11,071 nucleotides of DNA from contig CAMWWF010000065.1 in the NCBI GenBank assembly GCA_947177885.1, positions 1-11,071 of the forward strand, in the 5' to 3' direction. This stretch comes from an uncultured Lachnospiraceae bacterium. GTDB lineage: Bacteria; Bacillota_A; Clostridia; Lachnospirales; Lachnospiraceae. Shown piece by piece: positions 6,769 through 11,071 of the stretch. Positions within the stretch are counted from its first letter, which is position 1; each line of letters starts with the position of its first letter. The notes under the pieces were generated by a model that was given only the letters and a program-made list of their open reading frames with translations, did not search any database and had not been told where the DNA came from. A program made the translations under genes and the position numbers.

Positions 6769-8040
6769 ATGGATTTGAAAAAAGATGCTGACAGGATCAT
6801 AAAAGCTGCACTGCGGAAAGTGATGCCGGACGAGGCGGTAGCACAGGCATTGACAGGAAAATGTTTCCATGAAGGAAGAGTGTATCTGGTGGCGGCAGGA
6901 AAAGCAGCATGGCAGATGGCTAAAACGGCAGCCGCTATTCTGGGAGACAGACTGCAGGCTGGTGTATGCGTGACGAAATATGAGCATGTGAAGGGTGATA
7001 TCCCGAAGGTTCAATGTTTTGAAGCAGGACATCCCGTGCCGGATGATAACTCTTTTCGGGGTACTAAGGAGGCTCTGGATCTGGTGAGTGAATTAAAAAG
7101 AGAAGATACAGTCATTTTTTTATTGTCAGGAGGAGGATCGGCTCTTTTTGAAAAACCGCTGATCCCCGGCCAGGAGCTTTCCAGCATTACGGAACAGCTT
7201 CTGGCCTGTGGGGCGGATATCACGGAGATGAATATCATACGCAAGCGGCTTTCCGCCGTAAAGGGAGGGCGTTTTGCAGAAATATGCGCCCCCGCCAGAG
7301 TGTATAGTATTGTGCTAAGTGATATATTGGGTGATCCATTGGACATGATCGCTTCCGGACCGGCATATCCTGACAGCAGTACCTGCGAGCAGGCGCTTGC
7401 GGTTGCGGAAAAATACCGGCTTCGTATTAGTGAGCAGGCAATGGAATTATTAAGGGAAGAAACGCCTAAGGAACTGGACAATGTGGAAACCGTGATCACG
7501 GGAAGCGTGAGGAATCTGTGTCTTGCGGCGGCGGAAGCGTGCAAAGAGCTGGGGTATCACCCCATGATCCTGACAGATCGGCTGTGCTGTGAGGCCAGGG
7601 AGGCGGGGAGCTTTCTGGCTTCCATTGCCAGAACCCATCAGGATTCCGAACAGAGTCTGGCTTTTCTGGCAGGCGGCGAGACTATTGTGCATCTTACCGG
7701 GGCCGGAAAGGGAGGGCGGAATCAGGAACTGGCATTGGCGGCAGCGGAAGGGATATCCGGTTTAAAGGATACTGCCGTATTCAGCATAGGAAGTGATGGA
7801 ACGGATGGACCTACGGATGCCGCCGGAGGATACTGTGACGGATACACAAAAGAACGTCTGAGATTCATGGGAATCGAGATCTACCAGATATTACAGGATA
7901 ACAATGCCTATATGGCGCTGGAAGAAGCAGGCGGACTGATCAAAACAGGCGCAACCGGTACTAACGTCAATGATGTTGCCGTATTGTTGATAAAAAGGGA
8001 AGATGTGTGCAGAAAGCTAACCAAAGGAAATCCGTTGTAA
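6769..8040 (+). CDS. Glycerate 2-kinase, MOFRL (class II, DUF4147) family
   Basis: 423 residues, normal for the family; cytosolic. It phosphorylates D-glycerate at C2 with ATP to give 2-phosphoglycerate for glycolysis. The ATG has AGGAGA 6 nt upstream. The N-terminal DUF4147 part shows AAGKAAWQM (42-50), LSGGGSALFE (119-128), KRLSAVKGGRFA (159-170, K165), LSDILGDPLDMIASGPAYPD (183-202). The C-terminal MOFRL part shows GGETIVHLTGAGKGGRNQEL (302-321), SDGTDGPTDAAGG (342-354) and TGATGTNVNDVAVLL (393-407). All blocks are intact. It is transcribed away from the reductase and hydrolase operon from a shared control region, which ties it to the same pathway: both reductases can produce its substrate. 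It ends 4 nt from the convergent MATE gene with no terminator between. Some relatives are named GckA or TtuD; the symbol is left blank because naming is inconsistent. Confidence 0.92.
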   Translation: MDLKKDADRIIKAALRKVMPDEAVAQALTGKCFHEGRVYLVAAGKAAWQMAKTAAAILGDRLQAGVCVTKYEHVKGDIPKVQCFEAGHPVPDDNSFRGTKEALDLVSELKREDTVIFLLSGGGSALFEKPLIPGQELSSITEQLLACGADITEMNIIRKRLSAVKGGRFAEICAPARVYSIVLSDILGDPLDMIASGPAYPDSSTCEQALAVAEKYRLRISEQAMELLREETPKELDNVETVITGSVRNLCLAAAEACKELGYHPMILTDRLCCEAREAGSFLASIARTHQDSEQSLAFLAGGETIVHLTGAGKGGRNQELALAAAEGISGLKDTAVFSIGSDGTDGPTDAAGGYCDGYTKERLRFMGIEIYQILQDNNAYMALEEAGGLIKTGATGTNVNDVAVLLIKREDVCRKLTKGNPL

Positions 8041-8044
8041 AACA

Positions 8045-9403
8045 TTATGGCGTCTCACACGATCGTTTTAACTTTCTATATTGTCGGAGAGCAAGTACGA
8101 TTGCAACTGCTGCGGCTGTGATATCTGCGATGATGTGTGCGATAATATTTCCAGTCACGCCAAACAGGGCGTTCATTGCATAGAGCAGCGGAATCAGGAA
8201 GACACCCTGACGCAGCATGGAAACAATGGTCGCAAGCAGGGCATTCCCGGATGCCTGCAAAAAGTTCGAACCAATATAGAACAGGCCCAGAAACGGACCG
8301 GAGAGTATGAGCAAGGTCACCATCTGTTGCCCCAGTGCCAGTGCCTCCGGTTCTTTTAGAAACAGGGAAATCACCATCCGGCTGTTAAACAGACAGAATA
8401 TGGTTACGGACAGACCCGTTGTGATGGTAAGGATAGAAAGTTTTGCCAGCACTTCCTTGATCCTTGGCATATTTTTCGCACCATAGCAGTATGCCATCAG
8501 CGGCTGCACACCCATGCACAACCCCATCTGGATCATAGAGATGATGAGTGTGGATTTCCCGGCAGCACCCATAGCAGCTACGGCATTTGTTCCATACCGT
8601 ACAAGAAGCTGATTGGCAAATGCGCCAGCGAAGCCGGCCAGCGTGCTGTTGATCATATTGGGCAGACCAAGGGCAAGTATTTGGATGATGGCAGACGGCT
8701 GCTTTTTCGCATAGGATGGCTGAAGGGTAAGGCTCGTATTGGATTTTTTGATATAAACAAGGAAATACAGTGCTGCTGTCATATTTCCCAGGACAGTTGC
8801 CACAGCCGCTCCTCCTACACCCATGCGCAGTACAAGGATAAAGAGCGGATCAAGCGTAATGTTGACGAGTGTGCCCAGCAGATGTCCGACCATGCCTTCC
8901 TTTACCGCGCCTTCGCCTCGGATAACATTGCCAAATCCATTTGCAAAGATGGTGATCGGCGCACCGAGAGCCAGAATAGTCATATATTGTTTTGCTAAGT
9001 AAAAGGTATTGCTGTCAGCGCCTAAAAACCGTAGAAGGGGATTGGAAAACAGCAGCACAACGGCAGAAAATAAAAGGCCAAGGATAATGCTGCTCCAGCA
9101 GCAGAGACTGGAGTAGAGCTTTACCTTTTCGAAATCTTTTTCTCCCAGGGTTTTGGCGGTCAATACACTGCCGCCTCCGCCGATCATGGTACCGATGGCC
9201 ATCATCAGCGTAAACACCGGACCGACTAAGGAAACAGCTGCCACTTGGGCCGTATCGCCGAGCTGTCCCACAAAGAACATATCTGCCATATTGTAGATGA
9301 TCATTACAAGGATGGATACCATGGCAGGGATTGCCATCCGGCTGATCGCTTTCCATACGCCGGCTTCTTGAAATAAATATTCTTGTTTTTCTTTCTTATC
9401 CAT
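8045..9403 (-). CDS. MATE-family multidrug efflux transporter
   Basis: 452 residues, the usual MATE length, forming about 12 membrane helices in two halves. The first helix region reads MAIPAMVSILVMIIYNMADM followed by FFVGQLGDTAQVAAVSL, the classic MATE opening. GGGGSVLTAKTLGEKDFEK, VIRGEGAVKEGMVGHLLGTLV-NITLDP and the second-half NQLLVRYGTNAVAAMGAAGK and FLQASGNA motifs are also family-typical. It exports cationic drugs or toxic metabolites in exchange for Na+ or H+. A modest ribosome site GGGTGA (9411-9416) stands 7 nt before the ATG. It is divergent from a TetR-type regulator, the standard layout for a repressor controlling its exporter. Its 3' end faces the glycerate kinase at 4 nt, but nothing links it to the catabolic island in function. 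The drug or ligand cannot be told. Confidence 0.93.
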   Translation of the reverse strand: MDKKEKQEYLFQEAGVWKAISRMAIPAMVSILVMIIYNMADMFFVGQLGDTAQVAAVSLVGPVFTLMMAIGTMIGGGGSVLTAKTLGEKDFEKVKLYSSLCCWSSIILGLLFSAVVLLFSNPLLRFLGADSNTFYLAKQYMTILALGAPITIFANGFGNVIRGEGAVKEGMVGHLLGTLVNITLDPLFILVLRMGVGGAAVATVLGNMTAALYFLVYIKKSNTSLTLQPSYAKKQPSAIIQILALGLPNMINSTLAGFAGAFANQLLVRYGTNAVAAMGAAGKSTLIISMIQMGLCMGVQPLMAYCYGAKNMPRIKEVLAKLSILTITTGLSVTIFCLFNSRMVISLFLKEPEALALGQQMVTLLILSGPFLGLFYIGSNFLQASGNALLATIVSMLRQGVFLIPLLYAMNALFGVTGNIIAHIIADITAAAVAIVLALRQYRKLKRSCETP

Positions 9404-9451
9404 ATCTTATTCACCCGATAATTTTATCGACAAATGTAGATTACTAATGGT

Positions 9452-9480
9452 ATTATAGTAAAAGAGGGAAGTATATACAA
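9452..9480 (-). promoter_or_regulatory. Predicted sigma-A promoter of the MATE gene
   Basis: Read leftward, TTGTAT (9475-9480) and a perfect TATAAT (9452-9457) are 17 nt apart. The start would be near 9445, about 40 nt before the ATG at 9403. A perfect 15-bp palindrome lies 6 nt upstream of the -35 box. Confidence 0.65.
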
Positions 9481-9486
9481 TCATCA

Positions 9487-9501
9487 ATTTCAAGTTGAAA
9501 T
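9487..9501. repeat. 15-bp perfect palindrome, candidate TetR-type operator
   Basis: ATTTCAA-G-TTGAAAT is symmetrical around 9494. It lies between the MATE -35 box and the TetR-type gene, within the 158-nt divergent region. Half-site length and symmetry suit a dimeric TetR-type repressor. Confidence 0.5.
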
Positions 9502-9507
9502 GCAAGA

Positions 9508-9538
9508 TAATCAACGGATCTGCAAAATCTGTTGATTA
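9508..9538. repeat. 31-bp inverted repeat in the leader of the TetR-type gene, candidate autoregulatory operator
   Basis: TAATCAACGGAT (9508-9519) and ATCTGTTGATTA (9527-9538) match at 11 of 12 positions around a 7-nt spacer. The mismatch is a G-U pair in rightward RNA. It ends 23 nt before the ATG and 11 nt before the ribosome site. It may be the main operator, or a leader hairpin; no T-run follows, so it is not a terminator. Confidence 0.55.
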
Positions 9539-9561
9539 AATATTTATTCAGGAAGACGGAT

Positions 9562-10116
9562 ATGAAAACAGATGCCAGAGTAAGATACACCCGAATGGTA
9601 ATTAAAAACAGTTTTTTGGAACTATTACAGGAGAAACCGGTCAGCCGCATTACGGTAACAGAAATCTGCCAACGCAGCCACATAAACAGGACGACGTTTT
9701 ATAAGCATTATATGGATCCGCTGGATTTGATGGAGAAGCTGGAGGAAGAACTTCTGCAAAGCGTCCGTAGCCTGATCGCACAAAAGAGTTATATGGATAT
9801 TACTGTGGTGTTTTGTGATGTGTTAAGCGCTTTGAAAGAAAACAGCGGACAATATAGAGCACTGGTATCCGCATATGGGGATAACAGTCTGCCCAAACGG
9901 ATTTTTACGCTTTGCCGTGACACGGTCTTTCCGCTTGTTTGCAGTAAGTATCCACACTTGGACAGTACACAGCAAAACTTGTTATATTGTTATATTACAC
10001 AGGGCTTCAGCGGAACGGTCAGCTATTGGATTGAGAATGGAATGGAAGAGCCGGTGGAAAAATTAGCGGAATTTGCCGGCCGGGCGACCATGGCCGTGAC
10101 GCGGAGGTTTGCGTAA
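9562..10116 (+). CDS. TetR/AcrR-family transcriptional regulator, probable repressor of the MATE gene
   Basis: 184 residues from the ATG at 9562, chosen because AGGAAG (9550-9555) lies 6 nt upstream; an in-frame TTG at 9532 falls inside the inverted repeat and is rejected. Residues 7-50 form the TetR DNA-binding domain: RYTRMVIKNSFLELLQEKPV, then ITVTEICQRSHINRTTFYKHY, the helix-turn-helix ending in the typical TFYKHY/F. Residues 55-184 are the helical ligand and dimer domain, ending in a TetR-like helix pair (YCYITQGFSGTVSYWIENG). It is divergent from the MATE exporter and has two palindromes in the shared region, so repression of both genes, relieved by an exporter substrate, is the likely scheme. 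An AraC-type gene follows after 33 nt and could share its transcript. Confidence 0.9.
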   Translation: MKTDARVRYTRMVIKNSFLELLQEKPVSRITVTEICQRSHINRTTFYKHYMDPLDLMEKLEEELLQSVRSLIAQKSYMDITVVFCDVLSALKENSGQYRALVSAYGDNSLPKRIFTLCRDTVFPLVCSKYPHLDSTQQNLLYCYITQGFSGTVSYWIENGMEEPVEKLAEFAGRATMAVTRRFA

Positions 10117-10149
10117 AGGAAAAGGAACGGTTCAGAAGGGGGTGAAAGG

Positions 10150-11071
10150 GTGGAATATGATGTGCGGGACAGTTTTTTCCGGATGCTGTTGGACTGCTAT
10201 GGATTGTGGACGTGGGAATATGACGCAAAGCTGGATTTATTGACGACGAACAGTATAGCTCCGTATTTTCACGGATTGCTTCTGCTGGGCAGAGACCGCA
10301 GGGAAGTGATACTGAGCCATGGACGGAAGACGACGCTGCCTCTTATTATAAGCAATACCATAGGAACCATGTGGGCGGTAGTGGCAAAGCATGATGAGGA
10401 CGGAAAGACGGAGGGCTTTTTTGCAATCGGACCGGTGCTTACGGGGGAATATGCCAGAAGAGAGGTAGAGCAGGCGGCAGACAAACTGAATCTGAGCATT
10501 CGGAATAAGCTGGCGGTTTTGGATTGTGTGAAGGATATACCCTATGTCAGTATAAATGTGCTGTTTCAACATGCGGTTGCCTTGCACTATTACGTGATGG
10601 GAAGAAAAGTGCGCACCAGTGATTTTGTGTATTATGAAGCGGGGCAGGGGCAGAAACGGCAGGAAACAGAGGATGAAAGGGTGGTTCATGCACCGTTTTT
10701 TGTGGAGAAAAACTGTTGGACATGGTGCGTACCGGAAATCTGGATTATCATGATGCCTTGTCAGTGTCGGGCAGTGTCAGTTCCGGAATCCGCCTGCAGT
10801 GTGCCGACCCGGTGCGGCAGGCCAAGTATTCCGTGGTAGCGTTTATCACCTTGTGTTCCCGCGCGGCTATTGAGGGAGGGCTGTCGTCAGAATGGGCCTA
10901 TACATTGAGCGATACTTATACCGCAGCCGTGGACAGGGCACAGAATGTCAGTCAGATTGCCGCAATCAGCCATACGATGTATGAAGACTTTATACGAAGG
11001 GTCAATCAGGTGAGGCGGAGGGCGGGAATATCAAAGCCTGTGCGGATGTGCTGTGATTATATTGATACCCA
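10150..11071 (+). pseudogene. AraC-family regulator with a sensor region like the left-edge gene; frameshifted, 3' end beyond the window
   Basis: The GTG start at 10150 has AGGGGG (10137-10142) 7 nt upstream; no in-frame ATG is nearby. The frame is good for 187 codons: LWTWEYDAKLDLL, a TMWAVVAK block, FAIGPVLTG, and IPYVSINVLFQHAVALHYYV matching the gene at 1-581. At the A5 run 10708-10712 it slips into a false tail (CWTWCVPEIW) that stops at 10837-10839. From 10713 another frame continues as LLDMVRTGNLDYHDALSVSG for 119 codons without a stop to the window end. The last residues, KPVRMCCDYIDT, look like the first helix of an AraC DNA-binding domain. One missing base in the run (an expected K-L-L-D or E-L-L-D; the other gene has QELLDK) explains it. 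As written the product lacks the helix-turn-helix. It lies 33 nt after the TetR-type gene on the same strand. A homopolymer sequencing error is a live alternative. Confidence 0.82.

Noticed and set aside
9532..9561. TTG start giving a 10-residue longer TetR-type protein
   Set aside because: The TTG lies inside the 31-bp inverted repeat with no ribosome site, whereas the ATG at 9562 has AGGAAG 6 nt upstream.

Overview
The window reads as accessory chromosome of an anaerobic Firmicute, most likely a Lachnospiraceae-type gut Clostridium. Reasons: strong AGGAGG-type ribosome sites, several GTG and TTG starts, a GPH symporter with a long Lys/Ala-rich tail, and AraC regulators with an N-terminal sensor region I know mainly from Lachnospiraceae. 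The taxon is inferred from gene style, not from a marker gene.

Left and centre (1-8040) form a carbohydrate or sugar-acid catabolic island. A tight leftward operon (about 6536 to 896) encodes an NADPH-type D-2-hydroxyacid dehydrogenase, a cytosolic GHL6-like putative glycoside hydrolase, tartronate semialdehyde reductase (GarR) and a GPH-family sugar symporter. Gaps are 27, 11 and 15 nt, each with a good ribosome site. Diverging from it at 6769 is a MOFRL-type glycerate 2-kinase. Further left, with its own promoter, is an AraC-family regulator cut by the window edge. The two reductases can both make D-glycerate and the kinase sends it to 2-phosphoglycerate. The likely logic is: import an intact glycoside, cleave it in the cytosol, reduce a C3 fragment to D-glycerate, phosphorylate it. 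No aldolase, lyase, isomerase or dehydratase is present to make the C3 intermediate, so the substrate is open.

The right part (8045-11071) is a second module: a MATE exporter, a divergent TetR-type regulator with two strong palindromes in the shared promoter region, and a second AraC-family regulator whose sensor region is homologous to that of the left-edge regulator.

Two genes carry reading-frame breaks: the GPH symporter near 1838-1849 (best explained by a 10-nt deletion between direct repeats) and the right-hand AraC gene at an A5 run (10708-10712). If real, the island has lost its transporter and one regulator; if sequencing errors, both are intact. There are no tRNA or rRNA genes, IS elements or CRISPR arrays.
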